NCBI GenBank assembly: GCA_037833965.1
Contig: AP031356.1
Location: 6,966,501 to 7,030,500, forward strand
Source: Marchantia polymorpha subsp. ruderalis
Taxonomy: Eukaryota; Streptophyta; Marchantiopsida; Marchantiales; Marchantiaceae
Direction of reading: 5' to 3'
Length of the DNA stretch: 64,000 nt
Part shown: piece by piece, positions 25,501 to 36,960 of the stretch
How the letters are laid out: each line of letters starts with the position of its first letter
How positions within the stretch are numbered: the stretch's first letter is position 1
The notes under the pieces: model-generated
Databases searched by the model: none
What the model was told of the DNA's origin: nothing
What the model saw: the letters and a program-made list of their open reading frames with translations, nothing else
Made by a program: the position numbers and the translations under genes

Positions 25501-28500
25501 AAGGTTCAAGCGACGAGGGAGGAGCTAAATTCCCAGCTCAGTGCACGATTGTTAAAGCTTCAGATCCCCGACGGCTCCAAAGGGGACTCGGACGAGGCTG
25601 TGCAGACGAGGTATCCCTCGATTAGCATTTCTCCAAATGGTATCAAGAATGTGTATTCGCCCCTTCAGAAAGTGGGGCCTTCGGACAATCTGCTGCGAGA
25701 CTCCAGGAACATCATGATGCACAAAGCTGCTGACAATCTGCAGCTGCGCCTGGAGGGGCCTGGAGGTCTGTCCACGGCCGATCTGTTGGCTCCCTCTGCT
25801 CCTGTGACAGCCACTGATCTCTCTATTGAAGTTACCGAGCAGTCTCCTGGTTGCAGACCCGCACCGAAATTGATCTTCACTGGGCACAAGTCCGACCAAA
25901 GCTCTAAGGAAGCTTCTTCTCCTCAGGCCGACCTTCAATTGAAGGAGTTTCCTGGGCTGGTAGGGCCGAGAATTTCAGAATCAGCGAAAATGTCTTTGGA
26001 AAAGCCCGATTGCAGGAAATGTATTGCACCTATGTTGTCGAAAGTGCCCCTAGCTGACACTGCACGGAGGCTTGAACTCACAGAGGCAAGGAACCGGACG
26101 TCTCAGTTCATCGTTGCTCCCGAGGGGTCGCCCGGTTCTCCTCAATGGAACGTGTTCGAGAATAAGATGAGAAGCTTTGCCAAACATTGTGAAACTCTTA
26201 GAAAGCCGAGCGCCGGCCCAAGTATTCTGTCTATGTGCTTACCTTCTGTACAACCTGTCATCAAGTCTTTACGTGAGCCGGCTGAGCTCGCCGAGTTTAG
26301 TCAAGCGCTCTCATTATCTACTACTTCTGATGTATCTGGAGTTTTCGAAAAAGAAAAGGAAGTTCGAAACCTTGCGATCGTAAATCACTTCCGAGGGCAC
26401 GAGGAGGAGAAAGCAGAATTGACCCTGGTCACACCATCCGCACCGAAGGAAGTTCGACTTTTTGGAGCAAATTTGGTTGCGCCAGTATTGGAACGGGTTG
26501 AGCCTTCATCAAAGACCATGGATGCTGTTGTGAAGCCTGTGAAGCCTGCTGAGCCTGAAATTCGCACGGTTTTAGCCGTGGCAGCCGCAGCAGCTGAGGA
26601 TGTGCAGCCTGCCGATCCTTCACAGCGGATAAAGGAACCAGCTGCGCCTCAAGACACGGCCGTGGCTCAGGCTGCCGAGGCAGTTTCATGTATGGGAACT
26701 ATTGAGGAAGCAGTGCACGCAAAAAATTTAGCGGAAACTAAAGAACAATCATCTCTCTCACTTGAGGATCCACAATTAGCCGATCCGATTGCACCTCAAG
26801 ATGCTTCCGAGGTGCAAGCTCAGTCTAGTGAAGTAAATTTACAGCAGGAAAAACAGGTTGTGACAGCAGCACCTCTACCAAAGGGTGCGCCTCCTATAGT
26901 TCGACAGCAAAGCTCATCCCGTGTAGCTGGAGCTCATACATGGCTGCGATGTGGTGGTACCTCTAGCGCTACGCCAGCCAACTCAGTGATGGGATTCAGG
27001 AGCACCCCTTCAGCCACTGGCGGAGTCCCTCAACCTGCTGTTGCTAGAGGCAGAGGTACTCAGGGAGCTGCGTATGTCCGTAAAGGTAACAGCCTTGTAA
27101 GAGCGCCAGGAGCTGTCACTTTGCCTTCGGGAGCTCCTCCTCCCAGTATGCTTGGACAGATGAGGCCTACGATGGTCAATCAGGGTCCATCCCAAAAGCC
27201 TCCTATTTTCAGGAATACTTTTTTTCCAACTCATGACAATGCGAAGAGTTTGCAGCCAGCTCTCAGAAAATCCTTGGTTCCTTCATCTGAGAGTGCTGGC
27301 GCTATTGCACCTGTGCCCAGGTCTGCCATTGTACCCAGTGGTGGCCTTTCCCAGGGCAACAATGGGCCTGTCTCAGAAACAGGCATTTCTTCGGGTAGGC
27401 CCAAAACTCCACCTCAAGGTGCGTTAGGGGTCGGATCTCTTATGAAAACAGGTTTTGTATTATCAGCATCTACATTGCCGCAAATTGGAACAGGCTCAAG
27501 ACTTCAAATACCTGTCGGTGACGACTTCGGTGATAATATAGCAGAAGCGAGTAACACGTCCCCCGGCGCTAAGACGCTTCCCGTGGTTATACCGAGCAAT
27601 TCTGTTAATCTCCTTCCTGGACCGAACAATATGGTGTACGTCCGTAGGAAAGCAAATCAACTTGTTGTCGCTCCGTGTCCACAACCTGTTGACATGTCGC
27701 TTGCAGAAAATCAAGCTGCCAACAAGCAGCTCATGCCAGACTTATACATCAAGAGAAAAACCAATCAACTGGTCCGAAACAGTGTTCTCAAAGGAAATGG
27801 AAATTCAAGTTTCGTACAGGCTCTTCTTGGGAATGGGCCGCCAAAGGATCTCACAGAGCAAGGGAGCCGTAATTCCATTCTTTACAAGAAAATGAGGCTG
27901 GGCAGAGGTCATTATTTCCTCTTTAACTGCCCGATCAGAATCTTTGTTCCAACTGACGAGCATGTCCAGTCGGTCTCTTGCTTACCTTCTATGAAACGAA
28001 CTAACTTTGCTTCGAGTCCTAGATGCACATTTTATTTGACTGCTTGATGGGAACACATTCCGTTTTTCCGGCCTGATGGTGCATTTCATTTGACTCTTTG
28101 TGTGCCTTATTTGATTCTGTCAATTGACAACACCTCTTTGTCATAGCAGTGTTGAGACAAAAAAAAGGGCTTACAGGGCGTTCATCCTGGGTATGGACAT
28201 TAAGCGGTGCAACCGTAAGTCATGACTTGGATACTAGTAGTGGGCATGTGCGGAAACCAGCACCATCGTTGTTTCCTTGGAAGAGGCACAGCCTCACGAC
28301 CAGTATCAGGTCACGCAGAAACAGAACTCTGCCTGAGGGAAAGAAAGGCTCTCTGCTGTTTGTCATGAGGTATTGACAACAGAACCCTCTGGTCAAGTTG
28401 CACTGCTCCAGTGGGGCTCTTTCACAAATTTTATTTCCTGTAATGTTAATCAATCTCGAAGCCCTCTCCACATTGCTGGTCTATGCAAGTGACTACCGAA

Positions 28501-31437
28501 GATGCTTCTTATTGTATATTCCTAACGTGTAGTGTGTGACCATGAATTGGGTCCTCAGCGAAAGATTGCGCAGAGTGCGTCCAGTTCAGCCTGTATATAC
28601 GCGCTCAGCGGATGGGTTCTCATTACATCGATCAGGTGTTATGAGTCTCGGTGGTGGCAACTTGAAATGGACAAAATCTCTGGAAAAACGTGCGAAGCTT
28701 GCTAGCGAGGTCAGTTCTAAATATTGCACCTTCATTGTCAACGTTGTAATCATAAGTATGCAGATGCCTCTCGTGTTGCTTTCGTAGTGATCCTCTGAAC
28801 ATGGAAATTTTAAATATTGTGAGCTGCTTCACGTTTCTCGATTTGTGCGATGCTTTTCAGTAGTCAGATCGTGCATGGAATTTTGTGACGCAAGTATATG
28901 AGACCACTTGAAGATATTAGTTCCTCTTTCGCTTACGCTTTTAGTTCTTATCATCCAGGCAGCGACAAAGGCCGTCGCAGCAGCGGAGAGTAGGAAAAGA
29001 GAGAAGAAAGATGCTGTCGTTGACGCCGTGGTTAAAGCGAAAAGCGATAGAAGGGTCACCCGCAAGGCTGCTAAAGGTATGTCTATGCACTACATGCAGC
29101 GTGTTACAGCTGTCCATGTTACAAACACTGGGCTTTTGATGAGTGATACTGGTTTTGAAAAATTGTGAGAGCAAAAGTTTTTCGAAGAACTCCCTTTTCA
29201 CATGTTGGAACGGCATAGAGGGACTAGAGAGGTCATAGTTGACCATAAGCAAGACCTTTATTACTGACTGAGCACATGGAAGCGTTAAGTTCCAGAGACA
29301 ACTGTCTCCACTAATTCAAAGACTTAATATATTGTGCCACTGCAGTTCCCTATACAAAGATTGTCTAATCTGCAGACGTTACTATCTCTTGGATCATCAG
29401 ACAATCTGGTTGATAGATGGACTAGCTATATATCCGACGTAAAGGTTTTGCCAACCGCTATGTTCTTTTGTCAAGAAGGCCTGAACTACAGACTGAATGA
29501 GGGCGTTCTCTAATTCTTTCAGGCAATTTACATCTGAAGAATTTCAGCACAAACAAAGCCCAGCTTTCTAATCCGGATGTTGCTTATCCTTCAAACTTCT
29601 TCAGCCAAACTTTTCAACTTACCTGCATGCTCATTTCTTACTTTCAACCTCTCGTAAGACGATCCTTCCCTACTTTTCAGAAGGCATGTCTTACTTTGTC
29701 TGTCTCCTTCACAGCTTTCACAGTGGACTCACAAAGGTTCACTGTTTTAACCACAAACTCTGAAATTGGATCTCGCATTTCAGTGGTGGAAGTGATCTAT
29801 ACTTCTTTCCAAACCAGCTTACATGGACAGCGTTATATGCCGTTCTCTGACTCAGCTGCATGCTTGGGAGACGTCAAACTCCTCTGGTCTTTAATTCGGC
29901 TCCGTTGTGACTGTCAATTTTATAGCTTTTACTCGTCTTTTTTCCTTTCTAGTAGATTGGACTTCTTGTTCTTGGGTCTATCGTTACATCCTAGACCCAA
30001 GAATGCATCAGTTTTTAAATGATTTAGGATGGTCATTACCATAGCTCTCGTACATTAAACTGGAAATCATGTGGTTTCACAGGTGCCGGGGAGCGTATTG
30101 TATGGGTTGGACTAGTAAGATACAAGATGGATGCGTCTTCCAAAACGCTGCAGCGAATACCTGGTACATAGTGAATTCATTTTGCTTTCATGTTCTTTGC
30201 CCGCAACATGGTACTCTCCTTCCAGTTTACTTACTGATCGTCAATGTGATATAACGCAGATACTAAAGAAGAATCTGAAACAGCTATGTCATCTGGACCC
30301 ACGAAAACTTTACCCCTCTTGACTCCAAGACGGTCTTACATCGGAGGGACTGTGTGAGTATACGATGAGCTGTTTTGTTATTTCTAGAGTCTTTCTTTGG
30401 AAGGTTTTAGTTCGTACTTTGATTCAGTTTTGACTCGGTGAACCTTATGAAACCAATCATTAAAGCATTTTGAACCATGATGCAGCTACTTGAGAGTTGG
30501 GAATGGCAATCAGCTTGTTAGAGATCCAAAAGCTGCCAGTCAAGCTCTGGCTAGTGAGAAAGTGCGGTGGAGTCTGCATCATGCAAGGTCTCGGGGTGCC
30601 AAGAAACAACAGTATTGTCAGTTTTTCACTAGATTTGGTAAATGCAACAAGGAGAATGGCAAGTGCATTTACATTCATGATCCAGACAAAGTCGCCGTGT
30701 GCACGAAATTTCTCAAAGGAAATTGCACTGATGAACAGTGTCTGTTGACTCACAAGGTATTATCCTGCCAATGTCACGAGATCAGACTTACTTTTCATTC
30801 ATGTGAGAAGGAAAATGTTTGAGTACCAGGTTTCGAAAGTTCTATCTCGAAAAGTCTACCTTTAGCTAGTTTTAGTGTGCAGCGTATCTCAGCTTCTGTT
30901 TCAAAAGCTCATGTACGCCTTGTTTATTAAGTTTTTCAATAACTCGCCTCTATACTTTCATCTCTACCTACTCTTTCTCCTCTTCTTAACCCTAGTTCTC
31001 CTTTTTCAAGAGTATGTAAGTTCCTATGATGTGTTTTGCATGTTTTTCTTCACATTTGCGGTTTGGAACAAGCCTTGATCACGGTTGCTTCTTCCGTTGC
31101 AGGTAATACCAGAACGTATGCCAGATTGTTCCTTCTTTCTTGAAGGTACTATCTTCTTATCTTGTGCACCAATAGAGAGTATGATTTCAGTTGAAGATGA
31201 ACTTTGAAACAAGCCGCCTAAGCTAAGAAATGATCTTGACGAGAGCCACGTACGTTTGGCAGGTCTATGTACAAATGAGAGCTGTCCTTACAGACATGTG
31301 AACGTCAATCCCAAGGCTCCTTACTGTGATGGTTTTCTTCGAGGTTACTGCAAAGACGGGGAGAAGGTACTGTCATTTGGGTCATCATTTGTGGTTCTAA
31401 AATCAGGTTTTATCGTTCAACTTGCATTGTTACTCGT

Positions 31438-31470
<33 letters not shown>

Positions 31471-32087
31471 CATTTCAATATTACGATCATCGGACACAAA
31501 ACTTAGTTCGTCTATGAATAGCTTGTAGATTTTTCATCCAATGTTTTGGCGGTGATAAATATTCCGCTTGTTTATGTGTTTTGTCCTGGATGATTCAGTG
31601 CAACAAGAAACACACGTATGTGTGTCCCACTCATGCAGCTACAGGAGAGTGCTCTGATCAGGCTACTTGCAAGTTTCATCATCCCAAGAAGAAAGGGAAG
31701 GTCGAAATAGCAATAACTCGAAAACTAGGCCTTAAGCGCAAGAGAAGATATTTTTGTTCCACTGACTCAGAAACTGGTGGAAAGTCAGTTAATGAAAATT
31801 GTGCTGCTGCTAGTTCGGTACCTGAAGACGACCTTCCTGTCAAGGAAGAGAAAGTTGTCGACGAGGAACTCGCAGAGTTTATTAGCCTTGCCAATACAGA
31901 AGAACAAGACGGTGACACGAAGGTGTCTCCTGAAACACAGAAGCCATGGTCTTCTTTCACGAGGCCAGGAGTTCCTTCGTTTATCAGAAAAGAAACTGTC
32001 GAAGAGGAATCAGGATCGGCAGAAGAAGTCGAGCGGTGGATCAAACCAACTTTCTTGTTCAAGGTGACATCACCCGCCGCTAGCTGA
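22534..32087 (+). CDS. ZC3H3: ZC3H3/AtC3H7-type protein with five CCCH zinc fingers
   Basis: Ten exons: 22534-27907, 28177-28369, 28559-28709, 28959-29076, 30083-30163, 30260-30353, 30486-30756, 31103-31145, 31263-31366, 31599-32087, giving about 2305 residues. The C-terminal part has five tandem C-x7/8-C-x4/6-C-x3-H fingers (residues about 2048-2172), e.g. CQFFTRFGKC, CTKFLKGNC, CSFFLEGLC. They are preceded by YLRVGNGNQLVRDP and ASEKVRWSLHHAR, which match the plant protein (Arabidopsis At1g21570, C3H7) closely. Human ZC3H3 works in polyadenylation and mRNA export from the nucleus; a similar RNA-binding role is inferred. Exon 1 is unusual: 5.4 kb of mostly disordered sequence with runs of Gln, His, Ser and Pro, three RxSHEK repeats (residues about 190-245), and three earlier copies of the Y-x-R/K-x-N-x-L-V motif. 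It is far longer than the relatives I know. Confidence 0.93.
23290..23312 (+). repeat. CCCCAG hexamer run in CCCH exon 1
   Basis: Same hexamer as at 4819-4841 but in a different frame, here encoding Pro-Gln. It can form a G-quadruplex on the minus strand. Confidence 0.8.
24068..24100 (+). repeat. GGGGTT/GGGGCT run in CCCH exon 1
   Basis: Five runs of four or more G, encoding a Gly/Ala/Val stretch. Confidence 0.8.
24358..24384 (+). repeat. (CAG)9 coding microsatellite
   Basis: Nine perfect CAG codons in CCCH exon 1, encoding polyglutamine. Shorter CAG runs occur at 22591 and 22780-22860. Confidence 0.95.
31438..31472 (+). repeat. (GGTCAA)n hexamer array in CCCH intron 9
   Basis: Nearly six perfect copies of GGTCAA within the intron 31367-31598. 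Confidence 0.95.
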
Positions 32088-33942
32088 CTTGTATTAATCA
32101 TGTTTTACCATAGGCCAAGCCCTTTTTCTGCTTGGCTTGTGCCCAAGCAGCGACAGCGGCCTATGGATCGGCTTTACTAGGAGTTGTGTTATCCAATTAC
32201 TTCATACGTTGGTATCACCAACATAATGTGGGCCGCAATATGAGCTTCCTCAGATGGATCAAGCCTACATCCTGTTGAGGGTCAGTGCCCTAATTCATGG
32301 GAGAAGTGAAACCCTCGGTGTCCTCTCGATATTTCTTCCGGAGAGCTTGTGTACCATATTGTTCATGTCTTATACACGAACTTATAATCTTCACGAGAAT
32401 CCTGTTATTAGAAGGATTACAGTAGGTTCAACGGTGAGCAGAACAGGATTTGTAGCTGCTTCACCTTTCGAAGCTTTCAGGAGCCAAGTACAGTATATAT
32501 TGTGTAGAAAGAAATTGCGTAGAAAATCATTGCTTTCAAGGTGTCAAAGCCTTAAGGTCATTAGAGGACCGAGAGTTAGTTTGACTTAGTTAACTTTACA
32601 GTTGGTAGATTTTGAGAGGGATCCAACACAGGACAGTCACACGGCAAATGGCAGCTAGTAAACTTATCGGTAGTGAGGAATATGATTGTTTCGACTTCTG
32701 ATACGAAGTCATCTTATGTGCTTCATTAACTTTTTGCATCTTTGAATCTAAAAGAAATGTCGGACTTTTCACTTATCAATGATTCCGTCTTTTCAAGATT
32801 GATTACGGTGTGGTCCTTCACCCGAATGGGTTCGTGTGCAAACCTGTGTTATCCACATTGTCAGATGTGTACATGACTCACCAAGATTTGGCAATTGGCT
32901 TGACAGAATGTTTTCCGCTCTACGTTTGAATCCAAAGGGAACTCACACAAACGGTTCACTTACTGTATCTTGTAAGACATGTACTCCTTTCGCGTGCAAT
33001 CCATCAAAGTATTCGAAACCTCCACTATAAGTTATGGGCCCTAAGTCTCTTGTTGCTGATGGAATTGCGAGTTTTCGAGAGGTGTGATAGAATTAGAGCC
33101 TATATCTTCATGATGCAAGAGAGTAGACATGAATTTTCGTTGAAACAGTTTTCAACGAAAAGGAAGTATAGGAAGGGAGAAAAAGCGTGTTCCAAACGTA
33201 CACTAACTACCTTCCAGGTAAATTTCACTTTACGTGCCCTTCTAAAATTTGCTGTAAGGTTTGAACCAGACTAAAAGCGATTTCGAGTAAACGCAAACGC
33301 CACTGCAGCGGTGGATGCATCTGTCAGGGAAGCCAGCAAACCATCCGGCTGGTGCGAATACTCGAGGTGCGAGGAAAAAAGTAAATGGAAGGGCAAGCAT
33401 GTATAAGAGCATCTTAATATCTTTCACCGATAGACAGAACTTGAGAGCTTTGACAGACGAAGTGGTTACGATTGCACATTTACATTTCATTGAACTTCAA
33501 CCTCAGAGGATTGAAGGGTTCTTACAAAAGTCCAGATATAGTAGTTGTGTTTGACATGAATGAGAAGACAGAAAGGGCTCGCAGCGAATTAGAGTGCTGT
33601 ACCCAGACCTGTCGATAAGTTTGAGGGCCAATAAGAGACTGACTTCCTCCATTAATATGGTGATTTTAAGATTTTCCAGTACTTACCTCAAAGGAGACCG
33701 ACTGGCTATTTACACTAAGGGGAGGACGGGGGCAAAACTGAACGTGCAGGACTTTTTCTGCTACTCAGCTTAGATAAAAACAACCGACTCGGTCATCGAG
33801 TCTTTGTACCGAAGCACCGACCTGAAACTATCTGGATTTTTACAATTGATCAATGAATTGCCGGATGGGAAGTAGGTTTAGGGGTTCGTCAGTGAGTGTC
33901 GTCCTCGGGAAGCACGTAGTAAAAAAAATTCCTATCTGTAGT
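32088..33942. other. Convergent intergenic region
   Basis: Holds the 3' untranslated region of the CCCH gene from the left and of the minus-strand gene from the right. No open frame with coding character. Confidence 0.5.
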
Positions 33943-35850
33943 TTACAGTTTGATGGTTGATGTGTTTTCGCCAGATGGACAAATCATGCACGCTCGAATA
34001 TACCAAGTGGAATTGTGCTGCTTCCACAGCACGGTTCTCGTCCCTTCCTCTACGAGGTTTCCCTGCACACGCACAACCCAAACATCCCATCAGATAAAGC
34101 ACAATGGACGCAAGAAATTTGAAAGAATACGAGGGCAGTCAGCAGATACATTTCCCTTTTCAAACAGGTTGCGACTTAAGTGCACTGTTGGGCATTTTGC
34201 AAAGTGAATATCGGAATCTACTGATCAGAACTGAAGAATCGATAGACAGCTTGTGTTGTGATTGTTGGAATGAGACTGATTTACGGGCTGGCTGACCTTC
34301 ATGTCTCGGAGGGTGTATCGGTCCTTTTCGAGCACCATGTACGGCCCTACGTCCCTGTACCACTGATCTTCACTATAAACGTCTGTCCTGCGCATGCCCA
34401 GAAGCACGTCTAGAGAGGCTGCAGCATTTTTCAAGTCCGTGTCCTCAAGACTGACGTAGTTGCCGTCCTTGTCCACACTCAGATCTGGACAAATCATCGG
34501 AGACAGTCGGGTTATTCTGTCGATAACCACATCCAATGATAACTTGCGTTCCAGAAGTGAGCGAAGGTCCTGCGAAAGCAGCGGTGAGTTCTTTCCGCTG
34601 ATGACGATTCCGCTCGCCCCGCTCCAAGTCACGTTCTCTGTGAACCAACAAGAGGATCAGTACTCTACAGACGGACGACAAAATCATGACAGATGAAAAC
34701 TAACAAGTTCATGCAGTCTTTTAATTGATTATCCATTGTGGATAAATCTTTGATATTCTACCACAGCTTTCATTCTGTAAGCCAGAGCATCATTCTGATG
34801 ATGCTCTGCTTACAATGAAAGCTGGGCGACGTCATATGATTTGATCATGACTTAGCAGGCACTTGATCGCGTTCCTACAACTTTACCTGGATTGTGGCTT
34901 TCAAGCAATGCTTCCTACAACCGGGTACACAGACGATGCTGGAAGAGAAGTTGAATCTAACAACTTCTATGAAACATTAATTCAGGTCACACGCAATCTG
35001 GCCATTCCTCGCTTTTATCCTGAATTTGAAATTCGGATGTGAATGAGAATTTCGCTAATATTCTGATTTCCATCCGAAATTTAGATGCATTACGGTGTCG
35101 GCCTAAGGATAGTTATCATCTCCCGTAGAAGACAGATACGATTATACGCAACCATCGGCTGAATAACAAATTCATTCGATACAAAGAACTATAGATAACT
35201 ACATCGTAGTACACTGTCTAGATACTGGAGAGAGGTTTTGTACACTGTCTCGTCATTAGCAGGATACATTGACAATTTCATGCCGCTGAATGAGGCACAC
35301 CAGGGCCTCTGTGAGAATTTACAGGGAACTCTATTTCTAAAGTTCACGTGAACACGACAGGTCGTCGGACCTCATAAGCCTCACGACAATCTCGCCGCTA
35401 GTCTCTCGCGTGAAGGAAATCAGCGGACTAGGGAGCTGTTCGTGGGTAATGAGGAATCTCGCCTGAATTCCACGAATAAAGGCTGCTGAAATCAGAGAGA
35501 GAATCTCAAACTCGGCTCAAGAATATCAACGCGCTAACATCCAACAAAACAAGGACGATTCACGTAATCGCCCCCAAATCTCAGAGCCGCGCTTCCCAAC
35601 CTTCCAATCTAAGATTCCCTCCACCCCTGAACAAACATAGACTTCACGAGCACCGGCAATCGTGGTTGGCCGACCAAGTTCCAAGTCAAAATCTCTCCTA
35701 ATCGTGCAAGCTCGACGAGAACTTCCATTTCCCCAGAGAACAACGCTGCAAACGACAGAGGCTCAGCGGAGTCCGACTCCTGCGCCTAGAACATTCCCTC
35801 GATCCCCACAAGGCCGGCAGTCGGACGAGGAAGCGGACGAAGAAAAGAAA

Positions 35851-35905
<55 letters not shown>

Positions 35906-36960
35906 GTCTCTGGCAGCCAAGCTCCGTTCGACTGTGACGACGATCCACTGCCCTTCCCCCGTTCGACAGTTAACCGAGACCACTGACAAACTCTTCCCAC
36001 GTGACTCGCTCCTTCACATTCTACCGAAATCTCGTCGAGAGAACCCGACTTTCAGACTCGTTTCGGCTCGAAGCTTCTCCATTTCCAGGACCAATCTCGG
36101 CGCATTCGCGACTTGTCGCCTTCGGCGTGAATAATCAGACGATCGGGGAGAATAATGTTATTTTAAGGGCTCTGCAGAACAGGCTGGAAAGAGCAACCCT
36201 GTGAATGTAATTTAATACACCGCATTGTCTCGAGCTTTGATCGCTCGGTTCTTGAGCCGAGAACGAGTTTTGTAAACTAAGATAGATGGAGGCATGAGAA
36301 ATCATGGAGAGACAGCTAATCGTCTTCACAAATTTCAGCTCCCGGGATGTCTTCCCTTCGAATGGCGGCGTGCTTGGGTGGCAGACAACCTTGCTAGGCG
36401 AAAATAAATTCGAGTTTCTCTTTCCACAAAGGGATGACGAGAATTCGTGCCATGAACTGAATGGAGAGAGAGAACTGAAAAGAGGAGATGATACCTGTAC
36501 ATATGGCGAGCATGGCTTCGAGATCACACCACTTGGTCATAGCTTCGTTGAACAACTGCCACCTGACCTCGAGGTGCCGGAGGACGGCCTGGAGCTCCAA
36601 TTTCATGCGCATGCCTTCGGCCGTGGCCTGCTTCTTCGCTTCTTTGATCCCCACTCGGTCCACGGCCTTCTCCTCGGGGCTTCCTGGAATTGTGAGCATA
36701 GTGGTCTCTTCCACGTCGGGGCTCCGGTGGATGCGCGGCCTCGAGCACGCAATGAGGTGGCGGAACGTCCCCAGAGCACGGGCCAGTCTCAGAACGGGGC
36801 CCCTGATTATTCCTTCCAGAACTCCATCGAGCCCATCGGGGTCCTTGTGGATGGGGAATCCACAGACGTACGAAGCTCGAAAACTCGGGCATGTGTGGCA
36901 CAGATCAGCTCCCTTCGATTCGCTGTACAAAGGATACGTTCGAGCATCGGTCTCTACCAT
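33943..36960 (-). CDS. Uncharacterised protein, three exons
   Basis: Exons 36495-36960, 34297-34637 and 33943-34062 give 308 residues with GT-AG introns and consistent phases (1, then 0). The ATG at 36960 is the first in frame after an upstream TGA. Early residues include a CHTCP pair and CGFPIHKDPDG. Residues about 110-150 are a charged helical stretch (KEAKKQATAEGMRMK, LRHLEVRWQLFNEAMTKW). Exon 2 begins ENVTWSGASG and contains LSQDLRSLLERKLSLD and QWYRDVGPYMVLEKDRY. The last exon includes RTVLWKQHNSTWYI. Codon use and the lack of low complexity support a real protein, but I recognise no family, signal peptide or membrane segment. The last exon is the weakest part of the model. Intron 1 is 1.86 kb and holds a (CT)23 run and a foldback. 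Confidence 0.55.
34765..34823. repeat. Short foldback in intron 1 of the uncharacterised gene
   Basis: Arms 34765-34793 and 34798-34823 are complementary apart from small gaps, with a 4-nt loop. Confidence 0.8.
35854..35899. repeat. (CT)23 microsatellite
   Basis: Twenty-three uninterrupted CT units, continuing as CTGT variants to about 35912, inside intron 1 of the minus-strand gene. The intron sense strand is (AG)n. Confidence 0.95.

Noticed and set aside
27908-28047. Read-through of CCCH exon 1 to a stop at 28047
   Set aside because: The sequence after 27907 begins with GT and lacks similarity to the family. The splice to 28177 restores the conserved RSSWVWTL stretch.
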